64,000 nucleotides of DNA from Corynebacterium camporealensis (GCF_000980815.1 NZ_CP011311.1:1503815-1567814), one strand, 5' to 3'; shown: positions 51,667 through 61,056, counted from the stretch's first letter. The notes: generated from the sequence alone by a model not told the origin. Numbers and translations: made by a program.

Positions 51667-52420
51667 CAATACCGCCGATACGCCCGAACGGGAAGAAGAC
51701 GAACATCACCTTGCCGCGCACGTTCTCCACCGGGATGGTGCCCTGGTAGGCATCGTCGATGTGGTAGCGCGAATCGGCCGACGCGGTGCGGTTATCGCCC
51801 ATCATCCACAGGTGGTCTTCCGGCACGGTGATCGGGCCGAAGTACTGGCCACCGCATTCCTCAGACCCCGTAGACGGGTCGACCGGGTAGGTCGCCGGCT
51901 GCTGGATGTAAGACTGGTCGATCGGCTTGCCGTCCACCATCACTGCCGGGTCGCCTGCCTGGCAGGACACGGTCTGACCACCGGTAGCAATCACACGCTT
52001 GACCAAGGTGTTCTCGTCCGGCGGAGCCAGCGAGACAAAGCTCAACACGTCCTGGATGGTGTGCAGCACCGGGTTATCCGAGCGCGGCGAGGTATACATC
52101 ATGTTCCAGTCTTCGGTGCCTTCGAAGACGATGACATCGCCAGGCTCCGGGTCCGAGCCGTAGTAGCTAATCTTCTCAGTGAAGATGCGGTCGTTGGTAC
52201 AGCCCTCACAACCGTGCAGCGTCGGCTCCATCGACCCGGACGGGATGACGTATTGCCTGCCGATGAAGTTCTGGAACAACCCGACGACCACCAACACCGC
52301 AACGATGACCAGCAGGGTTTCCAGCAGCCAGTGCATCTGCTTCTTCTCGCCCTGCTCGGCATCGTCAGCCTTGCGGGCGTGTCCTTTTTCTGGTTGCGCG
52401 GCGGCGTTGTCATAAGTCAC
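51644..52420 (-). CDS. lepB2: signal peptidase I, copy 2
   Basis: This is the second type I signal peptidase in tandem, 258 residues. A charged cytoplasmic N-terminus (about 1-28, KGHARKADDAEQGEKK) precedes the anchor helix. The catalytic motifs are VIPSGSMEPTLHGCEGCTND, LVKRVIATGGQTVSC and LWMMGDNRTASADSR, all intact. It differs from copy 1 in the N-terminal tail and in the middle segment after VVFEG/IVFEG. Both copies should be active, possibly with different substrate preference. It is 113 bp after rplS, with a terminator between. The symbol is descriptive. Confidence 0.9.
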   Translation of the reverse strand: MTYDNAAAQPEKGHARKADDAEQGEKKQMHWLLETLLVIVAVLVVVGLFQNFIGRQYVIPSGSMEPTLHGCEGCTNDRIFTEKISYYGSDPEPGDVIVFEGTEDWNMMYTSPRSDNPVLHTIQDVLSFVSLAPPDENTLVKRVIATGGQTVSCQAGDPAVMVDGKPIDQSYIQQPATYPVDPSTGSEECGGQYFGPITVPEDHLWMMGDNRTASADSRYHIDDAYQGTIPVENVRGKVMFVFFPFGRIGGIDDPDIQG

Positions 52421-52487
52421 GCGCTAAATCCTAGCAACCGCGCCCCCTATCGCTACTATCGCCGCCCGGCATGCCAACAAAACGGCG

Positions 52488-52518
52488 AAATCCCCGCCAC
52501 CACAGCTGGTGACGGGGA
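52488..52518 (-). terminator. rho-independent terminator after rplS
   Basis: Minus strand TCCCCGTCACC-agctgt-GGTGGCGGGGA has an 11-position stem (one T-G pair) followed by TTTCGCCGTTTT. Confidence 0.75.
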
Positions 52519-52533
52519 CCAAGGCGCAATCGC

Positions 52534-52878
52534 TTAGCGACGCTCCTTAATACGAGCCTTCTTACCACGCAGGTCGCGCAGGTAGTACAGCTTCGCGCGG
52601 CGTACGCGGCCACGGCGGGAGACCTTGATGGTATCGATGTTCGGGGAGTGAACCGGGAAGGTACGCTCCACACCGATGCCGAAGGAGACCTTGCGGACGG
52701 TGAAGGTCTCGCGGATGCCGGAACCCTGGCGGCGGATGCACACGCCCTTGAACAGCTGTGTACGCTCGGTGTTGCCCTCGATGACCTTGACGTCTACGTC
52801 GAGGGTGTCGCCCGGGCGGAAGGACGGGATGTCATCGCGCAGCTGTGCTGCATCGACCTTGTCAAGAATGTTGCTCAT
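52534..52878 (-). CDS. rplS: 50S ribosomal protein L19
   Basis: L19 lies at the 30S-50S interface. The 114-residue product has [20 protein letters not shown] (about 16-35), [20 protein letters not shown] (about 41-60) and [21 protein letters not shown] (about 79-98). Length is usual. AAAAGGAA precedes the ATG. A terminator follows before the signal peptidase genes, and tex lies upstream on the same strand. Confidence 0.98.
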   Translation of the reverse strand: MSNILDKVDAAQLRDDIPSFRPGDTLDVDVKVIEGNTERTQLFKGVCIRRQGSGIRETFTVRKVSFGIGVERTFPVHSPNIDTIKVSRRGRVRRAKLYYLRDLRGKKARIKERR

Positions 52879-52995
52879 AGCAGTTTCCTTTTCAGTTTAA
52901 GACAGAGGACCCTAGCGGCCATGCGGCCTAACCGGTTCGTGCCTGTTACATAGAACGATGTTCCATCATTCCACACCTTCTACCCTGGGCACAAA

Positions 52996-55269
52996 CTAGG
53001 CCAGACCAGCCTTCTTCAGCGCGTCGGCCATGGAGCCTTGCTTTGCGATGCCTCGTTGTCCGCCCTTCTCCTTCTTCCGCGGGGCGCGGCGCTTTTCCTT
53101 GTTTTTCCGATGAGCCCGGTCCTGCCCGGGCTCATCGTCGAGGCGCAGCGACAATCCGATGCGCTGGCGCTCGACATCGACATCCATGACTTTGACCTTG
53201 ACCACTTCGCCAGAGCGCACGACCTCGTGCGGGTCGGAGACGTACTTGTGGCTCATGGCCGAGACGTGCACCAGGCCGTCCTGGTGGACTCCGACGTCGA
53301 CGAAGGCGCCGAAGGCCGCGACGTTGGTGACCGTGCCCTCCAAAATCATGCCAGGGGTCAAGTCGGATACCTTGTTCACACCTTCTTTGAAGGTGGCGGT
53401 CTTAAACTCCGGGCGCGGGTCGCGGCCGGGCTTGTCCAGCTCGGCGATGATATCGACCACGGTCGGCTCACCGAAGGTGTCATCAGCAAAATCAGCCGGG
53501 CGCAGCTTCTGCAGCACACGGGTGTTGCCGATGAGCTCCTTAACGCTCAAGCCCGTGGAATCAGCAATGCGCGCGACCACCGGGTAGGCCTCCGGGTGGA
53601 CTGCCGAGGCGTCCAACGGATCGGAACCGGCGTTGATGCGCAGGAAGCCTGCGGATTGCTCGAAAGCCTTCGGTCCCAGACGTGGAACCTTCTTGAGCTC
53701 CTTGCGGGAGTGAAAGCTGCCGTGTTCGTCGCGGTAGGCCACGATGTTGCCGGCAATGGTGGCGTTGACGCCGGCGACGCGCTCGAGCAGGGGTGCCGAG
53801 GCAGTATTCAGATCCACGCCGACACCGTTGACGGCGTCTTCCACGACACCGTCCAGGGTACGAGCCAGCGCAGACTGGTTAACGTCGTGCTGGTACTGGC
53901 CGACACCGATCGCCTTCGGGTCGATCTTGACCAATTCGGCCAGCGGGTCCTGCAGGCGACGCGCAATCGAGACCGCACCGCGCAGGGAAACATCCATATC
54001 CGGGAATTCCTCTTCGGCCAGCGGGGATGCCGAGTACACCGACGCACCCGATTCCGAGACCACCACCGGCGTCGGGCGCTTCCCGCCCGCCTTGACAATC
54101 CAGTCCGCGACTTCGCCGGCAAGTTTTTCCGACTCGCGCGAGGCCGTACCGTTGCCCACCGCAATCAGATCGATCGAATACTGCGCTGCCAGCGTGGAGA
54201 GCTTCTCGACAGCCTGCGACCACCGGTTCTGCGGCTGGTGCGGATACACAATCGCGGTATCGAGCACCTTGCCGGTCGGATCGATAACCGCGCACTTCAC
54301 GCCATTGCGATAGCCCGGGTCCAGACCCAAGGTGGCGCGCTGGCCTGCAGGTGCTGCCAGCAGCACGTCGCGCAGGTTCTTCGCGAAGACCTGCAATGCG
54401 CCCTCTTCGGCGATTTCTTTGAGGCGCATGCGGGTATCCAGTCCGGAGGAGACATAGAGTTTGGTGCGCCAGCCCCAGCGCACGGCATCGGAAAGCCATG
54501 CCGAGCGGTCCGTGGCCAGGTCGAAGCGACGGGCAATCAGGTCCTGGTACTCCGCGTCCTCACCGGCATCGAGGTGGAGCTGCAGTACGCCTTCGCTCTC
54601 ACCGCGCAGCAGCGCCAGGATGCGGTGCGAGGGCAGGGAGGCAAAAGGCTCGGAGAAATCAAAGTAGTCCTTGTACTTCGCGCCTTCGTTTTCCTTGCCG
54701 GCAACCACGCCAGCGCGCATGGTGCCCTCGTTAAACATCTTCTCGCGCACCTGGCCCACCAGGTCTGCATCCAGTGCAAAGCGGTCAATGAGAATCGCGC
54801 GGGCGCCCTCCAGTGCCTTCTTGGCTTCAGGGAATCCTTCACTCAGGTACTCCCCTGCCAGCGCCTCCGGGTCCGCGGCAGGGTCGTCGATAAGCGCGTC
54901 AGTCAGCGGCTCCAGGCCCGCCTCGCGTGCGGTATCCGCCTTGGTCTTGCGGCGCTTCTTATACGGCAGGCAGAGGTCTTCGAGGCGTGCTTTGGTCTCG
55001 CAGGCTTCGATGCGGGCGCGGAGTGCATCGTCAAGCTTGCCCTGCTCCTCGATGGCCGCCAACACCGTCTGCTTGCGCTCCTCCAGCTCGCGCAGGTAGG
55101 TGGCGCGCTCTTCAATCTGGCGCAGCTGGGTATCATCCAGCCCACCCGTTGCTTCCTTGCGATAACGGGCAATAAACGGCACCGTATTACCCTGCTCAAG
55201 CAGGTCCAACGCCGCCTGGACGCCCGACTGGGGCAGGTTCAGTTCAGCAGCGATCGTCGAAGCGATCAT
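52996..55269 (-). CDS. tex: Tex-family RNA-binding transcriptional accessory protein
   Basis: Tex is a Spt6-like nucleic-acid-binding protein. The 757-residue product has the N-terminal helical region (LNLPQSGVQAALDLLEQGNTVPF-type start, about 8-30; NTVPFIARYRKEATGGLDD). A YqgF-like domain follows (about 320-450; TLGLDPGYRNGVKCAVID), then helix-hairpin-helix motifs (about 500-560) and an S1 domain (about 635-705; VTNVAAFGAFVDVG, LVHVSAMSHK). It ends in a basic tail rich in Lys and Arg. The ATG at 55269 has AGAAGG about 6 nt upstream. A TTG two codons earlier is unlikely. It is flanked by rplS and trmD. Confidence 0.94.
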   Translation of the reverse strand: MIASTIAAELNLPQSGVQAALDLLEQGNTVPFIARYRKEATGGLDDTQLRQIEERATYLRELEERKQTVLAAIEEQGKLDDALRARIEACETKARLEDLCLPYKKRRKTKADTAREAGLEPLTDALIDDPAADPEALAGEYLSEGFPEAKKALEGARAILIDRFALDADLVGQVREKMFNEGTMRAGVVAGKENEGAKYKDYFDFSEPFASLPSHRILALLRGESEGVLQLHLDAGEDAEYQDLIARRFDLATDRSAWLSDAVRWGWRTKLYVSSGLDTRMRLKEIAEEGALQVFAKNLRDVLLAAPAGQRATLGLDPGYRNGVKCAVIDPTGKVLDTAIVYPHQPQNRWSQAVEKLSTLAAQYSIDLIAVGNGTASRESEKLAGEVADWIVKAGGKRPTPVVVSESGASVYSASPLAEEEFPDMDVSLRGAVSIARRLQDPLAELVKIDPKAIGVGQYQHDVNQSALARTLDGVVEDAVNGVGVDLNTASAPLLERVAGVNATIAGNIVAYRDEHGSFHSRKELKKVPRLGPKAFEQSAGFLRINAGSDPLDASAVHPEAYPVVARIADSTGLSVKELIGNTRVLQKLRPADFADDTFGEPTVVDIIAELDKPGRDPRPEFKTATFKEGVNKVSDLTPGMILEGTVTNVAAFGAFVDVGVHQDGLVHVSAMSHKYVSDPHEVVRSGEVVKVKVMDVDVERQRIGLSLRLDDEPGQDRAHRKNKEKRRAPRKKEKGGQRGIAKQGSMADALKKAGLA

Positions 55270-55333
55270 GCACAACCTTCTTCCGGTAGGTTCGATTTTC
55301 TAACTCACCAAACCTACCGCACGAATTGCCGGG

Positions 55334-56176
55334 CTAGTCGCGCAGGCTGTCCAGGAACGCGCGGTCAGCCTTGCTCAGCTCGACGTCGTCGAGCAGTTCG
55401 GGACGGTGCTGCCAGGTACGCAGCAGGGATTGCTCGCGACGCCAGCGGTCCACCTTGGCGTGATTGCCCGAGGTCAACACCTCCGGGACCTCCAGCCCGC
55501 GCCACTGACGCGGTTTGGTGTAGCTCGGGCCTTCCAGCAGGCCGTCGGAGAAGGAATCCTCCTCGTGCGAGCGCTGATTGCCCAGCACGCCGGGGACGAG
55601 GCGCACGACGGCCTCGGCGATCACGAGCGTGGCGACCTCGCCACCGATAAGCACGTAATCGCCAATGGAGACCTCGCGCACGCGGTAGCGCTTCTCGGCG
55701 TCCTCGACCACGCGCTGGTCAATGCCCTCATAACGCCCGCACGCAAACACGATGTGCTGCTCCGCCGACCACGCCTGTGCATCGGCCTGGGTAAAAGGCT
55801 TTCCCGCAGGAGTCGGCACGATGAGCAATGGCTTATCGATGCCTTCTTCTCCCCCACCATATCCTTGCGGGGTCACCCCTGCCACATCGTCGCGACGCGG
55901 CTTGTTCAGGTGCGGTAAGGAACTTTCCAGGTCGGGGGTGGAAGTGCTGCCGGTGGCAACATCGTCAAGCGCAGGGCCCCAGACCTCAGGCTTCATGACC
56001 ATGCCGGGCCCGCCGCCAAAGGGAGTGTCATCGACGGATTTGTGCCGGTCGGTGGCCCACTGGCGCAGGTCGTGTACGCCGACGGCGAGCTTGCCCTGTT
56101 CGATGGCCTTGCCTAACAGCGCGTGGCGCAGCGGGTCGAGGTACTCGGGGAAAATGGTGATGACATCGAGTCTCAC
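55334..56176 (-). CDS. trmD: tRNA (guanine(37)-N1)-methyltransferase
   Basis: TrmD methylates G37 next to the anticodon and prevents +1 frameshifting. The 280-residue product begins RLDVITIFPEYLDPLRHALL and has DDTPFGGGPGMVMKPE (about 50-65). The trefoil-knot region includes FACGRYEGIDQRV (about 149-161) and SIGDYVLIGGEVATLVIAE (about 175-193). It carries an insertion of about 40 residues between 73 and 115, which accounts for the extra length over the E. coli enzyme and is Gly/Ser/Asp-rich. The GTG start overlaps the rimM stop by 4 nt (GTGA). Confidence 0.96.
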   Translation of the reverse strand: MRLDVITIFPEYLDPLRHALLGKAIEQGKLAVGVHDLRQWATDRHKSVDDTPFGGGPGMVMKPEVWGPALDDVATGSTSTPDLESSLPHLNKPRRDDVAGVTPQGYGGGEEGIDKPLLIVPTPAGKPFTQADAQAWSAEQHIVFACGRYEGIDQRVVEDAEKRYRVREVSIGDYVLIGGEVATLVIAEAVVRLVPGVLGNQRSHEEDSFSDGLLEGPSYTKPRQWRGLEVPEVLTSGNHAKVDRWRREQSLLRTWQHRPELLDDVELSKADRAFLDSLRD

Positions 56177-56673
56177 AGGTCCAGTAGTCCTTCCGGCGGA
56201 TCCATCGTGAGCGTGCCGGCCTCCAGGTCGACCTCGGGCACGATTTCTTCCACGAACGGCACCAGGGCCTCCTTGCCGCTATCTAAGCGAACTTCCAACA
56301 AGGATTGGGTGGGGCCGTGAGTGATGCCGGTGATGGTGCCGACGACGGAGCCATCGATAAGCGCGTGCAAACCTTCCAGCTCATGGTCGTAGAAGCCCTC
56401 ATCGTCGTCGTGGTCTAACGGTGGGGCGAAGAACTTGGTACCGCGCAGGCTATCAGCGGCGGTACGGTCCGGGATTTCTTCAAAACGCACCAGCAGGCGG
56501 CCCTTGTGCGGGCGGGCGGCAGTAATGGTGAGCTGGTGCTCCTTGCCGGCCTGCTGGCCTGTGAGCACCTCACCGACTGCGAAACGCACCTCTGGCTCAT
56601 CCGTGGTCGGTTCGATGACCACTTCGCCTTTAATACCGTGGGATTTGATAACCCGCCCAATGTGTAAATCCAT
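56173..56673 (-). CDS. rimM: ribosome maturation factor RimM
   Basis: RimM assists maturation of the 30S head and binds S19. The 166-residue product has the N-terminal beta-barrel (about 1-80; HIGRVIKSHGIKGEVVIEP and RPHKGRLLVRFEEIPDRTAA) and a C-terminal PRC-barrel (about 95-166; EGFYDHELEGLHA, EALVPFVEEIVPEVDLEA). The ATG at 56673 begins the conserved part. The longer in-frame start adds unconserved sequence. It is co-translated with trmD (4-nt overlap) and lies 91 bp after rpsP. Confidence 0.95.
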   Translation of the reverse strand: MDLHIGRVIKSHGIKGEVVIEPTTDEPEVRFAVGEVLTGQQAGKEHQLTITAARPHKGRLLVRFEEIPDRTAADSLRGTKFFAPPLDHDDDEGFYDHELEGLHALIDGSVVGTITGITHGPTQSLLEVRLDSGKEALVPFVEEIVPEVDLEAGTLTMDPPEGLLDL

Positions 56674-56764
56674 GCCCCATAGAATAACCAGGCGGGTGAT
56701 AAAACGGCGAAAGCTCGCCCCTGCCATGATGGGCAGTGCGAGCTTTATTGGTACGCGCGAGGAA

Positions 56765-57256
56765 TTACTCGGCGGACTCTTCAGCCTTCTCCTCAGCGTC
56801 AGCCTCGGCCTCAGCAGCGGCAGCAGCCTCTGCTTCTTCCTTAGCCTTCTTGGCCTCAGCTTCTTCCTTGGCCTTCTGCTTCTTCTGGGTAATAGCCTCG
56901 ATGGACGGGCCCTCGTTGGCCTCAGCCAGAGCAGCGTTGAACAGGTCCAGCTTGGACGGCTTCTCCTCGGCCACCTTCAGGGTGCCCTCAGCGCCCGGCA
57001 GGCCCTTGTGCTTCTGCCAGTCGCCAGTGACCTTCAGCAGTGCGAGAACCGGCTCGGTCGGCTGTGCGCCAACGCCCAGCCAGTACTGTGCGCGCTCGGA
57101 ATCGATCTGGATGAGGGATGGCTCCTGCTTCGGCTGGTAGATGCCGATGTTCTCGATGACGCGGCCTGCACGACGGGTGCGGGCATCAGCGATGACAACG
57201 CGGTACTCAGCGTTACGGATCTTACCCATACGCTGCAGCTTGATCTTAACGGCCAT
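56765..57256 (-). CDS. rpsP: 30S ribosomal protein S16
   Basis: S16 is an early assembly protein of the small subunit. The first 85 residues are canonical ([50 protein letters not shown]). The remaining part to residue 163 is an Ala/Glu/Lys-rich extension ([20 protein letters not shown]), seen in other corynebacteria and probably disordered or helical. AAAAGGAG lies about 7 nt before the ATG. It heads the rpsP-rimM-trmD run. Confidence 0.97.
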   Translation of the reverse strand: MAVKIKLQRMGKIRNAEYRVVIADARTRRAGRVIENIGIYQPKQEPSLIQIDSERAQYWLGVGAQPTEPVLALLKVTGDWQKHKGLPGAEGTLKVAEEKPSKLDLFNAALAEANEGPSIEAITQKKQKAKEEAEAKKAKEEAEAAAAAEAEADAEEKAEESAE

Positions 57257-57518
57257 GATTGGCTCCTTTTCTAGTCACTGGGCAGTTCTTATGACACGCG
57301 CCTTATCGTGCGGCGCGCCGGTTCAACCCTTGGATTTAGCCTGCGTGTGACGTACCGGCCGACCGTAGTCGGTGGCGGTGTTACGCAGATTAAGTTGTAC
57401 TGTTAGACGCACTATGTGCGAATAACCCCCAAAATCTTAGCGGTTGGGGTGGAAAAAGAGAAATTGGGCACCTTGTCGGCGTCGCCTTTAGGAATACCAG
57501 TTGGTTGCGGAGTAACCT
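57257..57518. other. divergent gap rpsP / acyltransferase
   Basis: This region has no supported gene. It contains CCGAC-cgta-GTCGG (57359-57372) and a perfect short palindrome CGCAC-tat-GTGCG (57408-57420), either of which could be a regulator site or leader structure. Promoter hexamers could not be assigned with confidence. Confidence 0.4.
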
Positions 57519-57578
57519 ATGAGTCGCTTTTCGTTCAATCCGGCCCTCGCCAGCGTTGTGAAAGACGTATATGACTAA
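57519..57578 (+). CDS. 19-codon upstream micro-ORF
   Basis: ATG AGT CGC begins a 19-residue reading frame, MSRFSFNPALASVVKDVYD, with GGAG about 6-8 nt upstream, better than the ribosome-binding site of the following gene. Its last codon and TAA stop overlap the ATG of the acyltransferase by 8 nt. It is too short for homology detection. If translated, it would most likely act by translational coupling. Confidence 0.4.
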   Translation: MSRFSFNPALASVVKDVYD

Positions 57579-59835
57579 AGAATCTCCCCGAAATTTTCGT
57601 TACCGTTATGACCTCGACGGTCTCCGCGGCATCGCTATCGGACTTGTGGTCATCTACCACGTCTTCGTCGGCCGCGTCTCCGGCGGCGTGGACGTCTTCC
57701 TGCTGCTTTCTGGCTATTTCTTCTTAGGCTCGCAGCTGCGTTATGCGGGCAAACCTAATGCGTCGCTGAATCCTTGGTGGCCCATTTGGCGTACTTTACG
57801 ACGCCTCGTCCCCGCCCTGGTCCTCACCGTCGGCGTGACCTATCTGCTGGTGCGTTTTATTACCCCGCAGCAGATGCGCGATGAGTTCACCAGCCAAATC
57901 ACTGCCTCATTGTTGTACTTCCAGAACTGGGAGTTAGCGTCGCAGGATGCGGATTACGCGGCGGCATCGGCAAGCACCTCGCCTTTGCAGCACCTGTGGT
58001 CGATGTCGGTGCAGGGCCAGTTCTACCTGGCGGCCATCGTGTTTGCCTTGATTTTGGCTGCGGTGATGCGCCTGCGCCCGTCCACGCCGAAGATGGCAGC
58101 GCGACGCTTTCCGACGGTCCACCAGATCGCCGGACCGATTTTGATCGTGGTGACCATTGCGTCGTTTATTTATGCTTCGCGCTTTGGTCTGTACGGCACT
58201 CCGGATAACTACTACTCCACCTTCTCTCGTGCGTGGGAGTTGACCTTAGGCGCGGTCCTGGCGATTTATGGTGCCAAGCTGGTACTACCTTCCCGCCTGG
58301 CCGATGTCGCTACCGGCTTTGGTATGCTGTGCCTGATTTTTACCGGCGCACTGATTGCTGATTCCACCGCCTACCCGGGCCCGCTGTCCCTACTGCCGCT
58401 GGGTGGCGCCGTACTGATTATTCTGGGCGGCGGTGGCCGAATTTCGAAGGCGATGGCCTCCAAGCAGGCCCGCTGGCTGGGTGATATCGCCTACCCGCTG
58501 TACCTGTGGCACTGGCCACTGCTCATTGTCTCTACCGTGGCGCTCGAGATGGAACAGCCCACCTGGTGGTTGGGCATCATCATTGTGCTGGTCTCACTGG
58601 TGCTGGCGGACTTGACGCACCGGTTCATCGAAAAGCCTTTGCGCCAGCACCGCAAGCGCCCGCTTGCCGATGACCTGCCGGTCAACCGCGCGCTGTCTTC
58701 CATGCGCCAGCCAGCCGGTGCCTTCCGTGCTGCCGGTGGTGTGCTGGTGGGTATCTGCGTGATTGCGGTGCTAGCGATTCAGCCGCTGCGCGCGAACCAG
58801 GTGACCTCGGCAGAGGGCCAGAACCTGGATCCGCAGCAGTACCCTGGCGTGATGGCTTTTGTCGACGACCTCGAGGCGCCTGAGGGCATGGAGGTCAAAC
58901 CGGATCCGATTCTGGTTGGTGGCATCATGCCGCCGGTGGCCACCCAGCACTGTTTCGTGGCTGAAGGCCTGCCTGCTGACTTCATCCCCGAGCTGGATAA
59001 GGACGGCAATCCGTGTATCTTCGGCGACCCGGATGCAGAGAAGACCGTCTATCTGGTTGGTGGCTCGCACGCGGAACAGTGGGCGTCGCCGCTGGATAAG
59101 TTGGGCAAGGAAATGGGCTTTAAGCTCGTGCCGATGCTGCGTCAGGCCTGCCCGATTGAGCTGGGCCCGGAAGCAACCGTCACCCCGGAGTGCGCCGAGT
59201 GGGGTCAGCTGGTCACCGACCGCATCGTCGAAGAAAAGCCGGATTTGGTGGTGTCGAATACCACCCGTCCGCAGGGTGCCTTTGGCCATGGCCCGGACCT
59301 GGTGCCGGCTGGCTATGTGGCCTTCTGGGACGTACTGGCCGAAAATGATATTCCGTTTATGGGCTTCCGCGATAATCCGTGGGGCTTTGACGGCGAAGGT
59401 GCACCGGTCGAATTCGACGAGTGCTACATCGGTACCGAGGATGCCGTCGGTTGTGGCATGCGTGCCGAGCAGGTCTACGAACCTGTCGACCCAGGTTCGG
59501 TGATGCTGGCGAACTACGAAAACATGCTCGCTATCGATACCGCGCCGTGGTTCTGCAACGCTGAAGGCGAGTGCCCGGTCGTGATTGGCAACATCATGGC
59601 GTACCGCGATATGCACCACATCTCGAATGCGTTGGCTGATTCCGCCAAGCCTTTGATTGCTGATGCCATGCGTCCCTTCCTCGAGGGCGAGCGCGTCCAG
59701 CAACAAATGCCTGCGCTTCCCGATGAAGCCCCGCTGCCCACCTCCGAACCTGCCGCCCCACCAGTGGTCGAGGAGGCCCCGGAAGTCGGCAACCCGGTGC
59801 CGTATCCGGGCGTGGCGGCCGGTACTGCGGTATAA
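57571..59835 (+). CDS. membrane acyltransferase with C-terminal SGNH domain
   Basis: This 754-residue protein has an N-terminal acyltransferase-3 domain (about 1-370), with DLDGLRGIAIGLVVIYHVF and its conserved Arg and His, FLLLSGYFF, and about ten membrane helices. One more helix near 390-410 leads to an extracytoplasmic SGNH-type domain (about 480-700) with VYLVGGSHAEQWASPL (block I, Gly-Gly-Ser-His) and RDMHHISNALA carrying the catalytic Asp and His. Such OafA/OatA-like proteins O-acetylate cell-wall polysaccharide or other surface glycans. A Pro/Ala-rich tail follows. The ribosome-binding site is weak (GAAAG), and an upstream micro-ORF overlaps the start. Confidence 0.88.
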   Translation: MTKESPRNFRYRYDLDGLRGIAIGLVVIYHVFVGRVSGGVDVFLLLSGYFFLGSQLRYAGKPNASLNPWWPIWRTLRRLVPALVLTVGVTYLLVRFITPQQMRDEFTSQITASLLYFQNWELASQDADYAAASASTSPLQHLWSMSVQGQFYLAAIVFALILAAVMRLRPSTPKMAARRFPTVHQIAGPILIVVTIASFIYASRFGLYGTPDNYYSTFSRAWELTLGAVLAIYGAKLVLPSRLADVATGFGMLCLIFTGALIADSTAYPGPLSLLPLGGAVLIILGGGGRISKAMASKQARWLGDIAYPLYLWHWPLLIVSTVALEMEQPTWWLGIIIVLVSLVLADLTHRFIEKPLRQHRKRPLADDLPVNRALSSMRQPAGAFRAAGGVLVGICVIAVLAIQPLRANQVTSAEGQNLDPQQYPGVMAFVDDLEAPEGMEVKPDPILVGGIMPPVATQHCFVAEGLPADFIPELDKDGNPCIFGDPDAEKTVYLVGGSHAEQWASPLDKLGKEMGFKLVPMLRQACPIELGPEATVTPECAEWGQLVTDRIVEEKPDLVVSNTTRPQGAFGHGPDLVPAGYVAFWDVLAENDIPFMGFRDNPWGFDGEGAPVEFDECYIGTEDAVGCGMRAEQVYEPVDPGSVMLANYENMLAIDTAPWFCNAEGECPVVIGNIMAYRDMHHISNALADSAKPLIADAMRPFLEGERVQQQMPALPDEAPLPTSEPAAPPVVEEAPEVGNPVPYPGVAAGTAV

Positions 59836-59937
59836 AACCCCATCCCCTTTTAGACTGAAGTTTTGGGCGATCGGTTCCGAAAATTTCGAAAATGGGGACA
59901 ATCTCACTTTTGCTTGATAACCAGGGGTTTTGTCCTT

Positions 59938-59950
59938 TAACTTGGGTGGC
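59938..59950 (+). promoter_or_regulatory. leaderless promoter of the HNH gene
   Basis: TAACTT (59938-59943) lies 7 nt before the ATG. A GGGTGG just before the start could alternatively serve as a ribosome-binding site. Confidence 0.4.
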
Positions 59951-61042
59951 ATGACCACCGAAGAAGACGCACTGAGCGTATACCGCCAGCCCGGGTTGAC
60001 TCTGCTCCAGCACTCGCTGGAGCGCCCGGGCGCGCTCGCGCGTGGGTTGGACATGACCTACCAGGAAGTCTCTGCCTGGAAGCACGCCGCCCGCATCTAC
60101 TTCGGCCCGACCCGCTTTACTAGTAAGCAAAAAGAAGCCGTCCGCTTGGCTGACGGCTACTCGATTTCCCGTCTGCTGCGCATTGAGCGCTTTGCCAAGC
60201 GCGTTGAGGATGAATCAGAACGCTGGCGCTTCCGTCTCGATGCCCTGGCGTTTGATGGTACTGCGGACGAGCTGTGCCGCTACCTCAAGTCCGAGACGGA
60301 AGAGAAATCCATCCCACCGGTGGAGCCCAAACGTGGCACGAACGTGATTCAGCACAGTGAGAACACCTGGAGTTTCACGATGCGTGATGAACCAGCGCGC
60401 ATCGCACAGCTGCTGAAGTCACTGGGCGTGACGGGTTCTGAGGAACGCCTGGACAAAATCTGGTCAATGCTTTCTGACGGCGGTCAGCTGGCCGAGCCTG
60501 CCTATCGCAGCGTTATTGCTATTGGGCTGGATGACTTTATGAAGGTCATTGGCGGCCAGGGTGATGACGTGGTGCTGGGCTGTTCGGATGGTACCACCAT
60601 GACCGGCGCCGAATACTTGGCGCACCTTCTGGCAGGCCGGATAGGCCAAGACATGTTTGCAGGGCTCTACCACCCGTGTGAGGGCCCGGTGAACCTGTAC
60701 GAGTGCCGTGCGGCGAGCTTCAAGCAGCGCATCCTGGCTATCTCGGAGCAGTTGGCCTGTGCGTGGGATAACTGCCCGACTCCGTCGGATCACTGCGAGG
60801 TTCACCACATCGTGGGCCACAAGATGGGTGGTCAGACCAAGCCGACGAACCTGACGATGTTGTGTAAGTACCACAACGGAGTGATAGGCAGTACCGACCC
60901 CACTGACATGCACGGCCCGCGGCCCAAACGCGGATATGTGCGACGGGATGATGGTCGGGTGGTCTACCAGCCACCGGGTAAGGAACCGCCCAGAACCAAC
61001 CCGCGCCCCGCGGCGAAGTTGGGCGCGATGGCGTTAGTGTAA
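59951..61042 (+). CDS. HNH endonuclease-domain protein (DUF222-like)
   Basis: The 363-residue product has a helical N-terminal part (about 1-130, EDALSVYRQPGLTLLQ and KQKEAVRLADGYSISRLLRI). A middle domain follows (about 140-250), then a C-terminal HNH nuclease with CAWDNCPTPSDHCEVHHIVG (Cys pair plus His-His), followed by TKPTNLTMLCKYHN. Corynebacteria and mycobacteria carry many proteins of this layout, whose role is unsettled. Nicking activity, a link to mobile elements and a role in stress have all been proposed. No transposon ends or neighbours of a mobile element are seen. It ends at a bidirectional terminator. Confidence 0.85.
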   Translation: MTTEEDALSVYRQPGLTLLQHSLERPGALARGLDMTYQEVSAWKHAARIYFGPTRFTSKQKEAVRLADGYSISRLLRIERFAKRVEDESERWRFRLDALAFDGTADELCRYLKSETEEKSIPPVEPKRGTNVIQHSENTWSFTMRDEPARIAQLLKSLGVTGSEERLDKIWSMLSDGGQLAEPAYRSVIAIGLDDFMKVIGGQGDDVVLGCSDGTTMTGAEYLAHLLAGRIGQDMFAGLYHPCEGPVNLYECRAASFKQRILAISEQLACAWDNCPTPSDHCEVHHIVGHKMGGQTKPTNLTMLCKYHNGVIGSTDPTDMHGPRPKRGYVRRDDGRVVYQPPGKEPPRTNPRPAAKLGAMALV

Positions 61043-61056
61043 ACTCCCAAAACCCC

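Noticed and set aside
53038-55650. Antisense frame of 870 codons opposite tex and trmD
   Set aside because: Shadow of the biased third-position GC of tex. No recognisable motif.
59951-61042. HNH gene as part of a group II intron or transposon
   Set aside because: No reverse transcriptase, transposase, terminal inverted repeats or target duplication is visible.
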